Shown: positions 13,110-24,620 of the stretch, one piece after another
Position numbering within the stretch: the first letter of the stretch is position 1
How the letters are laid out: the number at the start of each line of letters is the position of its first letter
Source of the DNA: Zonotrichia leucophrys gambelii
Lineage: Eukaryota > Chordata > Aves > Passeriformes > Passerellidae
Direction: 5' to 3'
Assembly: GCF_028769735.1 (NCBI RefSeq)
Contig: NC_088188.1
Span: 2,875,001 to 2,939,000, forward strand
DNA: 64,000 nt
Program-made: the position numbers and the translations under genes
Notes under the pieces: generated by a model
What the model saw: only the letters and a program-made list of their open reading frames with translations
The model's database searches: none
What the model was told of the DNA's origin: nothing

Positions 13110-13521
13110 CGTCACTCATATTTTCTGGAAAAATCCCTTGCCCAGGATTTTGCTCCTGGGAAGCTGAGAAGCCTCAAAGAAAAATGAAAACAATGATTAT
13201 CTGATTTGTTTCTCCTGTGTTTTGCTACTTTGGAATGTGTTTAGACATTGTTTACCAACAGGTGCTTGTTTCATTAGTTTCATGTGAATTGTTTTAACTC
13301 AATGGCCAACTGGGGCCAAGCTGTGTCAAGGCTCTGGAAGGAGTCACGAGTTTTTCACTGGTATCTTTTAGCCTTCTGTCTGTATATTTTTCTCTATTCT
13401 TTAGTATAATTTAGTATAGTATTCTTTTTTATAATATAGTACCATAAAATAATAAATTAACCTTCTAAAAACATGGAGTGAAATTCATCTTTCCCTCCTT
13501 CATCTGGGCAAAAATACAACA
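13110..13521 (+). mobile_element. Solo LTR with 6-bp target duplication
   Basis: A 412-bp unit starting CGTCAC (expected TGTCAC, as in the minus-strand copy ending at 22046) and ending in CAACA. It is flanked by CCTGGG (13104-13109) and TCTGGG (13522-13527), a 6-bp target-site duplication with one difference. Inside are CTTTGCCCAGGAT-like sequence near the start (here CTTGCCCAGGAT), an AT-rich R-like region and the poly(A) signal AATAAA at 13451-13456. Six-base duplications are typical of class II (ERVK-like) integrases. No internal retroviral sequence follows, so it is most likely a solo LTR left by recombination between two LTRs. Confidence 0.8.
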
Positions 13522-15573
13522 TCTGGGTTCTTGTCAATCACTAGTAAGTGTAGCTTGAGAATTACCCTCTTTATAGAGAGCTGCATCTTGCACCAATGCA
13601 GTTCTGGGGCTGCAGGTCTCTGTCTCTCTGCACCTGCCCTCTGTGCTGTGAGGAATGCCACCCATTGGCATCTTAGCTGCTTCTGATGCTTAGCACACAA
13701 ACGTCTTCATCATAAAAAATAAAGTCGTCTTTTTATAGTCATTGTAACTCATGAGAGCAAAAGCTGCTAAGAAAGGCTTCTCCAGTTAACAGCTTAAATG
13801 TGACAATTTTAGCAGCCACATATGTACCCAGTATGGTTTCATTTCCCCCATAGATAGTTTTTCTGATCCTAGGTAGGCAAAGCACTCATTTGTCCTGATT
13901 CTGAACCAGCGCAAGCTAGTCTCCTTCAATCTCAATTAGCCAGTAGGAAATTTATTTAGAAAGCTGACAGGAACTATTTGGGGGATTAATGATCACTGAT
14001 TTATGAATATTGAATAGCATTTCAATAATCCAAGCAGAGTGATCACTTGTAGATGAAGCCAGTTCTCCCAGCCATTATAATCTGTGGCAATCACTCAAAG
14101 GCAGTTAAATGATTCTGATTTATGACCTTAACCTACAGGGCCCAGTACATTTGCTCTATCAGTGTGTAAATTCTAAAAACGCAATTCCCTGCACCTCTAG
14201 AGAGCCAATTTAAGTCAACATTATGCATGAGCTGAGCATGCTTGAATTCTCAGATCTCTTATTTCACTCATTAAATTTGCACTGAACATCTTGCAATTAA
14301 AATTTCATATAGATTTTTTTCTTATGATTGACATTTGGCCTTGGCAAAATGAGTTTAAATTTTGTTTCTTTAAAGATTTAGAAGGAGATAGATTGATCTA
14401 GACATTGTTTTCTGCAAGATGATGATGATGGAGCACTAAAGCTTTTATTAGCATTTTGAAAAGCCTCCCTTCTTGCTGGAAGACTGTCTACCACTGGTAA
14501 GTGAAAGCAATTCAGCAACCACAGCCAAAGCTGCAGCTAATACAGCTCAAACATGTTGCTGCAGCCCATGTGACCCTTTCCTGTTTTTAGGCCAACATCT
14601 TTAACTGGGGTGGAACAAATTGGGCCTTCCAGTACAAACCAATATGTGCTCATCTGCAATGGATAAACAGCAGTTCTAGAATGTAATTTTGAAAATAAGC
14701 CCAGGACAACTGGAAAGAGCAGAGAAGTATGAAAGTGATTTCAAGTCCTGATCTGAAATTAACTGCTTGGATTGATTCCATGCTCGATTTGTGGTGCTGA
14801 AATCAGACAACTCATTTTATCTCATGTTCTGTCCCTCAGGTAAGGAGTTCAAAACCAGTGGTACCCTTCTGTGATCCCATGTTTCCAGCACACCTGCAAG
14901 AGATGGATCACACAGCAAGGAGCTCACAGTGCAGGGAAAACACAATGGCTGAGGGGAGAAGAATCATTTATGCCTCAATACACCAATGGTTTCTGAGGAC
15001 TGGAGAGTTAAGTGCCCATGGACAGACCGTACTACACAGGACAGCTCCAGGAAACACAAGATCTTTTTGCAGAAAAGCAGCTCCTAGCACAGTGACATAT
15101 CAATTTCTTGTAAGACTTGGATTATTAGGGTCATGCCAATAACAAATAGCTATGCATGCGCTCCACAAGACATGCTAGTATTCATCTTGTACCTTATGAA
15201 GCAAATCAAGAGGAAAATGTTTCAAAAGCCTAAGAAGCTGACTAAAGGAAGCACCCCCTATGTAGGAGAAACATGAATACACATTTACAATCACCATTTA
15301 GACACATTGGCTGGATTTGGATGGAAACTGCACCAAAGATAACATTCTAACTGCTTTCCCAACCTGCTCGCCAGGTTATTCACATTTCAGTGCAGATACT
15401 CACACCCACAGAGCTGGAGCAGCACCCATGCTGAACCTGCAAGTGGTAAGAGAAGGCACAGGAGCGCAGACTGGCAAACAAGCACAAGGAACAATGCTTA
15501 AAGCCTTGGTTCAGCACTCAGATGAGGTCCGAGTCACCAACACCTTGGGGGCTCGGAGCTGGAATTTCAGAAG
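13522..15573. other. Unannotated DNA, possible conserved non-coding block
   Basis: About 13900-14480 is AT-rich, repeat-free by eye and full of homeodomain- and POU-like cores, such as GGATTAATGATCA and ATTATGCATGAG. It has the texture of a conserved non-coding element. That is an impression from composition, not a measured conservation signal. The rest (14500-15570) holds short frames without recognisable products. Confidence 0.3.
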
Positions 15574-15964
15574 TGTTGTGTGATTGATCCTACAAGAGAC
15601 GACCTTATAGAGGAGGTTCACGGTGAATGTAGGATTATTAGAAGTGAAACCAGGTTGATTTCTGTCAGGGGTTAGAGAAGTAGATGAGGATGGCTGTCTG
15701 TCTTCTTCTTCTTCTCCCATCTTCTGTGTGAGGCACTTGGATTGTCTTTACTAAAGTCACTGGCAATAAGGTGAAGTTTTTGGGGAAATGTATATTGTAA
15801 CACTTTGTATAAAGATAGTGCGCCGAGGCTGGATGGCTGGCTGACTCTGAGCAGAGTTGTCGGGCGAAAGAATTTAGATAAACAATAATAACGAGACCGA
15901 GAAAGAATGAAGCCTTTCTGTTCCTTGAAACGCGCTGCCAGGCACCCGCCTTTCAGCATCAACA
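15574..15964 (+). mobile_element. CpG-retaining ERV LTR
   Basis: Starts in the TGTTGTGTGATTG segment (exact first base uncertain, 15574-15579) and ends CATCAACA at 15964. A TATA box TATAAAG lies at 15808-15814, followed by a CpG-rich downstream part (GTGCGCCGAGG, GTCGGGCGAAAG, ACGAGACCGAG, AACGCGCTG). The order of U3, TATA and R/U5 fits an LTR promoter. CpGs decay quickly when methylated, so their survival suggests youth or lack of methylation. I found no matching target-site duplication; the real start may be upstream, since CpG-bearing sequence continues back to about 15525. Confidence 0.72.
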
Positions 15965-18661
15965 GCGAAAATTGACAAAAGCCCACTTACCTACCACTTC
16001 CAGTTTAACCAATCTCCATTCCATCCAGCTGAGCAGTTTATAAACAAAGGAAATAAGCAAAAATTTGTCTCGCTAAGGGAAGAGATCAATGGCTACCTCT
16101 ATTCCACTATATAGCTAAAGGAGAAATCCAGTGTACTAGCCATGAAGAATATCAATCTTGCAGAAATGCCCATGGCATATTTTACTGCAGAATAGTAAAG
16201 TCTTTATAGTCGCAGCATAATTACACTAACACACCAGTATTTTAATATCATCTCTCTGAAATGAAATTTTGTTTCCATGTCCAGTCAATAATTCTGTCTC
16301 ATCTCAGTGATGAATAGAGCTAAGTGAATAATTGTTATGAATAATTTATTCACTGCATTTCACCTTTCATCTCTCTTTGAACATTTTGTGAAATTCTGCA
16401 GGTGTACATTACACAAAACAATTCACTAATAACTCATGCTTGCAGACCATGTATTGACAGTTCACTGAAAATATTCAGACTGATTTGCCACTTGGTTACA
16501 TTTACAAGGTGTTGTAGCTGCTCCATCACTGGCTAGGCTCAGCTCAACCAAGCTGCACTCGCAGTTTCTCAGACAGCTACAATTCTAGTTCAGTCTTAGT
16601 TATTTAAGTTTGCAATGTACATTATGGTTAATTTCTCCAACTTCAATCTTTCAGCTGGAGTGACAATCACATGATGAAGCCATGACCCAGTGGAAGTTGG
16701 TTCAGAATAATCCAGAATAATAGGTAGGTAAGCATCTGGGAATGGAGTAAGAGGGGAAGAGGTACCAAAGGAAAGGCAGGCCTGGAGCTGGGAATGGAGC
16801 ATTCAGGATCTCAGGGCATTCATGAGTTGAAATATGATGGGCTCTGACCTCAGTACCATACAAACTGAGAACACTCACTCCATCCAAGCTACATCCTGGC
16901 CAAGGTCTGACTCCTGCCATGGAGTCACCAGCTGAACACAGCTGCAGCCACCAGCCCCACCAAGCTGGACAGGGCAGGTCCCTGACCCCCACAGCCCCTG
17001 GATCAGCAGTTGTGGTGCTACAGAACAGCACAGGCTCTTCTGTAGTGATTGATGAGACACCCCCTCACAAGGATTGAGCACAGATGGACACAGTACACCT
17101 TTAAGATAGCCTGGCTAATACTCCACAACTGGGGTGAGGGAGGAAGTTGTTATGATTTGGTGGGGGAGAGGCTTTTGGGGTTTCTTTCTTTGATTCTACT
17201 TCTACTTCCTACTACATGGCTTTAGAGGCTCCATAGCTAATGTAACTTGACCAAAATAAAAGCATTGCATGAAGCTAAATTAAAAATACAGACTATGAAT
17301 AAACAATTCAGTGAATGTTTAGTCTGCCCACCAAAGTATGGTTATTTAGAACCCACAATTCATTTTATATTGCTGAGTTGCTCTAAAAATATCAGATAAC
17401 TTCAGTAAACAACTAACAGTTATATAATTTACAGAAATTGAAGTCCTCAGAATGATGATGCTCTATTTCTAACCTGTATTATAAAACCAGCAAGATTTAC
17501 AGAACTGCAAAGAATATTTCTTTAGCTTCAAGCACTCATGTAATTACCTTAGGAATTGAAATGTCATCAATGACACAATATGGTCATAAGTAATTAACCA
17601 CCTAATTAGAATCTAGAAATCAAAAGTAATTAATGTTCAGACAAAATTGTCCTTCACAGCTGGATTTCAGTAGTCCATGAACCGAAGCAATACTGAAATT
17701 GGAAGAAATAAAGAGACACTGAACACTTTTTATGGGAATGTGCAATGCAAAGCAGAAAGAAACAGCAGGCTTGGACCCCCATGCTGATTAGTGTTGAGTT
17801 TAATCAATGCTGAGACGGCATCAGCAAGAGATGGCATGTGTCACTTTGCTGGGTTAGAACTAAGTCAGAAGGAGAGAGATGAGGGCGATTGGGAACACCA
17901 GAGTTCCTCCAGGACTGGAAAAGTCTTTGTCTTTTCTGAACACACACAATTAAAGCCAGACAGCACTAAAATAAGGTGGAGGGAGAGGAATGCTTGAAAA
18001 ATTTCAAATATTAAGTTGAAGAAGTCATGTTTGTTCTCCTGTCCAGCACTCTGTATTTGGTGAGGAAAAGCAGCAGCACCTCGTTGTGTGGCAAAGCATT
18101 CCAAGATTTAAAAATCACAAATTTCAGTTCATCAGGGAGAAATCAATGTATTTTTAAGTCCTATCAAGCTTTCCACCAAAGCACGATCCACTGAAAGTTG
18201 TCATATTCTTGATTTAAAGAACTGACAGATGAGTTGTTACTGTCAGTTTATGGGGATTCAGAGACAATGCTCTGCAGCAGGTTAAGACAAATTATTGTGA
18301 AAAAACCAAATGAAAAATGTACAGTAGCCTGACTCTGAGTTCAGGCAGTGGAGGGAGCTCCCAGATTTAAGTCAAAGTGCTAGAGAATTATTACTGTCCA
18401 AATTTACATAGGCCTTTCATTAATATTTATCATCATTAATTCTAAACCTTAGATTAACAGAGGAACTTCATTTTAATTGCAGGGTAATATTCTGTACTTG
18501 ACAAAGGCATATTGGATGGGAATCCCTGAAATGTGTGTGAGGCCAAACCAAGGCCCCAGTCTGTGTTACAGAGACCCAGAGGCACATTTGCACATCTGAG
18601 TACTTGGTGGGTAACACTGATGTCACAGGTTTTAAACTCCTGCACACATGAGCTCCTGAAG
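15965..18661. other. Unannotated DNA with a homeobox-site cluster
   Basis: No gene recognised. About 16740-17060 is GC-richer, with overlapping minus-strand frames and no known domain. The 17541-17632 stretch contains four TAATTA hexamers and is listed separately. The rest is AT-rich, repeat-free by eye. Confidence 0.45.
17541..17632. promoter_or_regulatory. Cluster of four TAATTA sites
   Basis: TAATTA occurs at 17541-17546, 17591-17596, 17603-17608 and 17627-17632. TAATTA is the palindromic core bound by many homeodomain proteins (established). The clustering could mark an enhancer, but in AT-rich DNA chance clusters are common. Confidence 0.25.
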
Positions 18662-18742
18662 AGATAGGTTAGGACATGGGTTGGACTCAGTGATCTTTAA
18701 GGTCTCTTCCAACCAAGTCATTCTGTGAATTCTGTGACTTTC
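18662..18742 (+). mobile_element. CR1 LINE 3' end
   Basis: Matches the extreme 3' end of avian CR1: GGTTGGACTCAGTGATC, then TTTAAGGTCTCTTCCAACC and a terminal repeat of ATTCTGTGA. Only about 80 bp remain, which is normal for 5'-truncated CR1 insertions. This fragment fixes the avian (or at least sauropsid) origin of the window. Confidence 0.88.
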
Positions 18743-20005
18743 TAGGTTTTGCTAGAGGCCTCTCCTGATGGGCCATGCAGGGACAGTGATGTGTTCTGAC
18801 CTCCCAAACATGCAGAACTTTTCATAGAATAAGAGCCACTGACGACCTCTTCTCCTTCAAATCCTCTCCTCTTAGGAAGCACTGGCAGAAGGCACACATC
18901 TGATTTTTAGAGATGCTACATACTTATTTCATGTCAAGTTTTTCCAGTATTCCAGTCAATCTCATAGTCTCTTCATCTCCTCTCCCCACCTGAAATAATG
19001 AGAGTCCCATTCTTCATAATTGTTGAGGTTTTATAGCAATTCCTACAGAACTGTTTTAATCTTTCAATACAAAATAGAACTGTCTGCTATAACTACCCAG
19101 AATGATCTTTTGTATCCACTCAATACCAGATTCAAGCAATCTGAAACTTTAGTGCACATCCTAAAAAATCAAGGTTTTGTCTCTCCAGGTGTGTTCATTC
19201 ACAAACCATTTGGAGACAAGCAGAGAACACAGCATTGATCTCTGATTATGTTCCTGCCTTGCCTTTCCCACCACCCAGGCAGCAGCCCCAGACATTGGCA
19301 GCCGTGCTCTGGGTGCACAATGAGGCTCTGCAGTGATTGCAGATTCTTCCTGTTAGATCTGGGTATTTCTCAGTTGTCAGACTACTTTGCTAAGTTTCTG
19401 TCTGCTCATTTTTAATCACCACTATAATTTCAATCTTCTCCACCTACAGTGGACCATAAATTAAAAATATGAGCAATATAATCAGGGGAAGTATTTATTA
19501 CAATGTTTTTTTCTGATTTGAAATGCCCATGGCTTGCCATGCTGACTGATGTTCTTTGGTCAGTAAATAATGCCACCTGCTGAGCCAAGTATGTGCTCAG
19601 AATGAACATACACTCCTAGGTGATTCACAAAGTGCATTATTTTCCCTTCCAGTTCCATGCTTTTCCTTTCCTTAAAATTTTCAGCAGCCTTGTCTCATTT
19701 TTAGGAACAGAGAATGCACAGACCCCCCACAGATCTGCACAACTACTATTGCACAAGCTAATTAATCCAGAATTTGTCCTCCCACCCAGCACAGAAGGCA
19801 TAAACAAGTATTAAATGAGTTACACTCCACACTGATGGAAATCCAAAACTTGGTAAAACTCACTGTCTCTTCATCCCTTCTGCTGAACTATACCACACTC
19901 TTACTGGGGCAGGAAACAGGAGCACAGTGCTTAATAAGAAGAGCATGGTATGGAAAGGGTAAGCCAGGTGACTGCAGCTCATCTTTTTACCCCACTATTT
20001 CTTAT
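18743..20005. other. Unannotated DNA
   Basis: AT-rich with short frames on the plus strand (19020-19238, 19620-19814, 19835-20017), none with a recognisable product. No repeats recognised. Confidence 0.5.
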
Positions 20006-20275
20006 TCCACAGAATAGGAGTCACTGAGGGTGGAAGGCACCTCTGGAGATCACTTAGTCCAATCCCCCTACACCATGCTCAGCGCTGTGTCTTGCTGGGT
20101 TTTGAGTGTCTCCAAGGATGCCCCTTTCAGACAACCAGTGTTTGATCACCCTCTTACAGTAAAATAGCTTTTTCTTAGGATTAAATAGAATTTCCTGTAC
20201 TTCTGTTTGTACCCACTGAAGACCTATTTTGTGTATCTTAATCAAACCTCTCTTTTTAAGTGACTTTTCTTAAAA
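20006..20275 (-). mobile_element. CR1 LINE fragment
   Basis: Minus-strand CR1. From low to high coordinates it shows the reverse-complemented 3' end (CACAGAATAGGAG, GGTGGAAGGCACCTCTGGAG, CTTAGTCCAATCCCC). The CR1 body follows: GGGTTTTGAGTGTCTCCAAGG, then GTTTGATCACCCTC and AGAATTTCCTGTACTTCTGTTT. Divergence from the usual CR1 consensus is visible throughout, so it is fairly old. Confidence 0.85.
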
Positions 20276-21828
20276 CTAAATATGCCAGGGGTCATTATCT
20301 GCACCAAAGGGGAATGGAAGTAGTTCCATTAGGATTTATAAATCCACATCACACCAGCCAGCACAGATCAGTGATCAAACATGTTGTACACCATGAAAAG
20401 CTGCAGCCCTGGGGAGTTTCTCCTGCCTCCTGGCGATCTTCAAGAGGCATTTGCTGCTAAAGACTTTGTCATTAGCTGCTTTTAAGTAGTCCAGATCAAT
20501 ATTGTTCCTCAGTCAGCTCTGGGTCATTTCTTATTTGCTATAATGGTCAAAAAGATGTTTAATTACATCACCTGCACATGAGCAGAGGTGGATTACAAAT
20601 GCTACTTGTTTTCCAGTGCCATTCTAGAAGCAGAATAGAAGTGACAAGAAAACAAAGAATTATAATGAAAGTGACCCTAAAGATATTAATAAACACTTAT
20701 CACAAATTTTCTCCAAGAAAACTTGGTTTGTGATGATTTAACTGTTCTGCCATCACCAGGTATAAGCAGCATTGGAATATTAATTGTGCAATTTTATGCT
20801 AACCAGGAACAGTGAGGAACAGAACTAACAGATTCACTAAGGACTCTTGCAAAACTGTACTGCAAGTTCAGAAATGCAAATTCAACTGATTATCACATAT
20901 ACTAAGAACTGTTGATTTAAAGTTATCAATTAGAAGAAAAGCATCCACACTAGTTTCTTATATGAAACAAACAAAAAACTCCCTAAGTTCAAGATATGTT
21001 TTACTTTACAAAGGGCAAGTCCTTCATGTTCTTCACTTTTCTCACTGTCCTATTTTCTTTTGTTGTTACTATTAACTACCTATGGCAAAACAGAAAAGAA
21101 GAAAATAATTCTGCATTAACTCTTCAATTTTGTTAGGAAAAGACTCTCATCCCAAAAAGCCTTACAAAAGAAGAAAAGAAACAGATCTGAGTCTAGTAAT
21201 AAATTCATATCCCCAAGTGAGACCAGGAAAATAATTTCTTATTATACATTAAATGTCATTGGGGTTCACCATGCCCATGAAGGCTGTGAACCACATGGAT
21301 CCAGAGGACAAAAGGAACAAGGCCATGCATGCACAGATTTCCTCTCAAACATGCTCAACAGGCTTCCCTGGAAGGTCTCACATCTCCCCACTCCCTGCCA
21401 AGCTTTTCTTTTTCTCCATCTGCCTTTTCTCTATTAACTAATTTTTCTACCGTGAAAAGATTCTAAGGCTGTTCCACTTTTAAATAATGAAATAGAAATT
21501 GCACAGTTTTTTAAAACACAGGGCTAACATAATAAAATTGATTTTTCTTTGGGGAACAAAACTAAAAAGCAATATATGCTCTTCAGCAACAAGTACGAAG
21601 AGGAAGTTATATAAATAATCAAAGCTTTCTGTAAACTGGGTCATTTTGTTAATTATTCTGTTAATTTCTACTAGAGTTAAAACAGAAAAAAAAATTAATT
21701 CCCCTATCATGAACAAAAAAAAAATATCCAGACTTCTATAATATTCACAGATTAATTAAATCAAATATCCCAAACTACTGATATTATGAAAAAGTCATTT
21801 GGAAACCTTCTATTCAATACTGTTGGAT
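20276..21828. other. Unannotated AT-rich DNA
   Basis: No gene or known repeat. Poly-A rich patches at about 20930-21230 and 21690-21725. Short frames on either strand are not protein-like. Confidence 0.5.
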
Positions 21829-22046
21829 GGCTGACTCAGAGAGTCTGACACAGCTGGCTGTGATTGGTCATTAAGTAAAAAACAATTCACATGGAACCAA
21901 TCAAACAATCACCTATCACATTCCAAAGCAGCAAACACAGGAGCAGCAATCAGATTATTATGGTTTTCATTCCTCTCTGAGGCTTCTCAGCTTCCCAGGA
22001 GAAAATCCTGGGCAAAGAGGATTTTTCAGAAAATATCATGGTGACA
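21829..22046 (-). mobile_element. LTR fragment related to the 13110 LTR
   Basis: On the minus strand it begins TGTCAC at 22046 and follows the 13110 LTR through ATATTTTCTG, GCCCAGGATTTTCTCC, TGGGAAGCTGAGAAGCCTC, CATGTGAATTGTTTT and AGCTGTGTC. Similarity ends near 21829, before the AT-rich R-like region, so the promoter-distal half with the poly(A) signal is missing or replaced. It is a truncated copy, or a different LTR family sharing this U3. Confidence 0.65.
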
Positions 22047-23503
22047 CTGCTGAGTAAGGATCACATCAGCTCCCTGTTTCCAGGGTGAATTCACCCCACA
22101 GCAGCTCACACTTTGGACAGTAACACCCTCTAACACCCCTCACTTGGGACAGACAGGACAGACTCCACTCCCACCACAATTTCTGTCAGAGGACCCCAGG
22201 CACTTTTCCCTGGCAAATTCCCAGAGCCAGCTGCTGTCAGGTTGCACTGAGCAGGAACCCCAGCTGGGATGCACTATCCAGTGTGCAAAATTCCTGGGTT
22301 TTGAGTACGTACCAGCTAATCATGGATACGAGGAGTCAGCTAGACACCCAAGTGTCTATTGTCTGGGTAACTGTTCCTATGATTTGTAAAGAGCAGAGGA
22401 GGAAAGGGACAGAATCACAGAAGAGTAAAGACCATGTTTTCTCTCTCTCTCTCTCCCTTTGATCAAAACAATTCCTTTTAATTGCAATACACTCTGCAAC
22501 TATAATGTCAATCTTCTTGGATGAGAAAAATAGACTCCCTGCTAAGAACTAAATTATCTATTTAAGTAATTCTTTCAAAAGATGCTCCAAGTTTTTAAAT
22601 TATCAGCTCAAAATGTGGCATAAATAAAATACCAATAGTGAAAACCCATGTGTAAATCATGCTATTATGCAGAGTTATACCAAAAAGTACACCAAGCAAC
22701 TGGAGCAGCTCTTCCATCATTTGATCTTTTTTTGGTGTACAACACACTCACAAATGATAAACTTGTTCATTCCTGACAAATCCAAAATCCCACTGGGAAC
22801 ATGAAAGGCAAGATGGAGTCCTTTGAATCGGGTGGCATTGATGTTAGGGGGAGATTAAAATGCAGAAGAAATGCTGGATCTGGACATAAGGGTATGTGAT
22901 ATAGAATTATAATAGTCATAAAAACGTAAGGATATTTATTCAAAAATGCTTCAGTATCTCAGAAGTTATTCCTTTTCCATACTACTTCCTCAAGCAGGAT
23001 CACTGCTGCTTCTACTCTCCCTAATCTTTCCTTTGTAATTCTTCTTTTAAACATTTATAAAAAATTTGCACAGATGGGGAAAAAAGCTGAAGATCTGAAG
23101 CAAAATTAATTTAATAAGGTAGGGACTAGAAATCCATTACTGGTTTAGGCAGCCTCTTTTCATGCTGTATATTGTAACCAGGAACAATTAATTTTGCAGT
23201 CCTTGATCTTTGGGAGCTTTTTCATTAATTTTATTATTAATAATGATAGCAAGTCCTGCTCACTCTCCCCACTTGCCTCCTGCTAGCTGTAAGCACTCCA
23301 GCACCTCGAGGGACTCTCAAAATCCAGCACACAAAGCTGGATTTAAAAGCTGCTGCTCTCTGTGCTGGCCTGTGGGCAGGCAGGCGGTGCCAGGAGCTCT
23401 GCACACCCCCAGGACAGCCTGGCCCTGCCTGGCCATGGGCTGGGTGCCATGTGCAGGGCAGAAATATTGTATTTACTGGCAACCCCAATGAAGGGAGAGA
23501 GAA
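22047..23503. other. Unannotated DNA with a (CT)7 microsatellite
   Basis: A short CT microsatellite lies at 22441-22455. The 23210-23500 region is GC-richer with overlapping frames on both strands (93-94 codons). The plus-strand one starts with a hydrophobic stretch, but no family is recognisable. Confidence 0.5.
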
Positions 23504-23858
23504 TGACAAGAAGGACTCCATTGATATCAGGAGGCTAATTAATTACTTATACTATATTATTCTATACTATATTACATTACATCTAAACTGAATTTGCCAA
23601 GCATTCAACTGCTCAGAATCCCATGACTCTCAGCTGACAGTCCCAACACACACACACCTGGCCCTGACAGGCCAAGGAACCAAAACACCATCACTCTGGG
23701 TAAACAATCTCCACATTGCGTTCTACTTTTGCACAAACACAGGCACAGCAAATGATAAGAATTGTTTTGATCATTCTCTGAAGTCCAGAGAATTTGAATC
23801 TCATAAATATTCTTGGGAAGATGTGCCTCGCTTTTCTCTGTGAAGGTGAATTTCCCTG
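23504..23858 (-). mobile_element. Tandem LTR pair, first copy
   Basis: Minus-strand LTR sharing, in order, GGACTCCAT, GATATCAG, GGCTAATTAATTACTT, CTAAACTGAAT, CTGGCCCTGACAGGCCAAGG, TCACTCTGGGTAAACAATCT and CACAAACACAGGCAC with the next copy. It lies directly against that copy in the same orientation, with a period of about 359 bp. The AATAAA present in copy two is lost here. It also carries an extra segment (about 23765-23800) absent from copy two. Confidence 0.75.
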
Positions 23859-24180
23859 TGAATAATGAGGAGGACTCCATGGATATCAGAAGGCTAATTA
23901 ATTACTTTATTATACTATACTACTCTATACTATATTGCATAACATCTAAACTGAATCTGCCAAGCACTCAACTGCACTCATCTCGTGACTGTCACCCAAC
24001 AGTCCCCACACACACATCTGGCCCTGACAGGCCAAGGAACCAAAAGCCCATCACTCTGGGTAAACAATCTCCATATTACATTCTACTCTTGCACAAACAC
24101 AGGCACTGCAAATGAGATAAGAATATTCTTGGGAAGAATTGTGCCTTGCTTTTCTCTGTGAAGAGAAATGTGGGGCTACA
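23859..24180 (-). mobile_element. Tandem LTR pair, second copy
   Basis: On the minus strand it starts TGTAGCCCCACATTTCTC at 24180 and runs to the junction with copy one near 23859. It has a minus-strand AATAAA at 23906-23911 before a run of TA-rich sequence. The TG start and poly(A) signal support the LTR call. Divergence from copy one (roughly one base in ten by eye) means the pair is not a very recent duplication or an assembly stutter. Confidence 0.75.
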
Positions 24181-24369
24181 GGAAAGGGCTGAGGCACAAG
24201 GATCCTGCTGGTGTGACATGAGGAGGTGTGGGGAGCTTCAGAGCTCATTCCTGTGCTGAGAGCTGGGGTGACAGAGCAGCACCCTTCTGTGCAGGGGGCA
24301 CAGCCTGAAGCACAGAGACAGCACAGTGCTGTGCTGACAGTGCATCAATCAGTGCCACCTCAGCTGGCA

Positions 24370-24620
24370 CATGCCTGTGTCATATTGAGATGGAGACAAT
24401 ACAAAACAGCACACTCCATTTCAGTAGGCTTCAAAACTCCAGGTTTTTTATACATTCTTACAAGACTCATAAGTTTACACTTTACTCATTGGTCATGAGA
24501 GACAAAGCGCTTATTGGAATAGGCAGTTGCAGGTTTCTCTTACTTATCCTTCTTTCTTTCTTGGTTTCTATATCAACAGCCATGGTAGAAAATTCTTTCA
24601 GGGGTAAACATGGACCCTCT
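24370..24620 (-). mobile_element. LTR-like promoter (CCAAT and TATA)
   Basis: On the minus strand this contains CCAAT cores at 24513-24517 and 24488-24492, followed about 36 bp later by a strong TATA box (TATAAAAAA, 24444-24452). Downstream comes a T/G-rich stretch, TGTGCTGTTTTGTATTG. This spacing is that of an LTR U3-R promoter, and the neighbouring LTR pair has the same orientation. The ends are not defined. It could instead be a host promoter. A 212-codon plus-strand open frame (24390-25028) runs antisense over it and is judged spurious. Confidence 0.4.
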
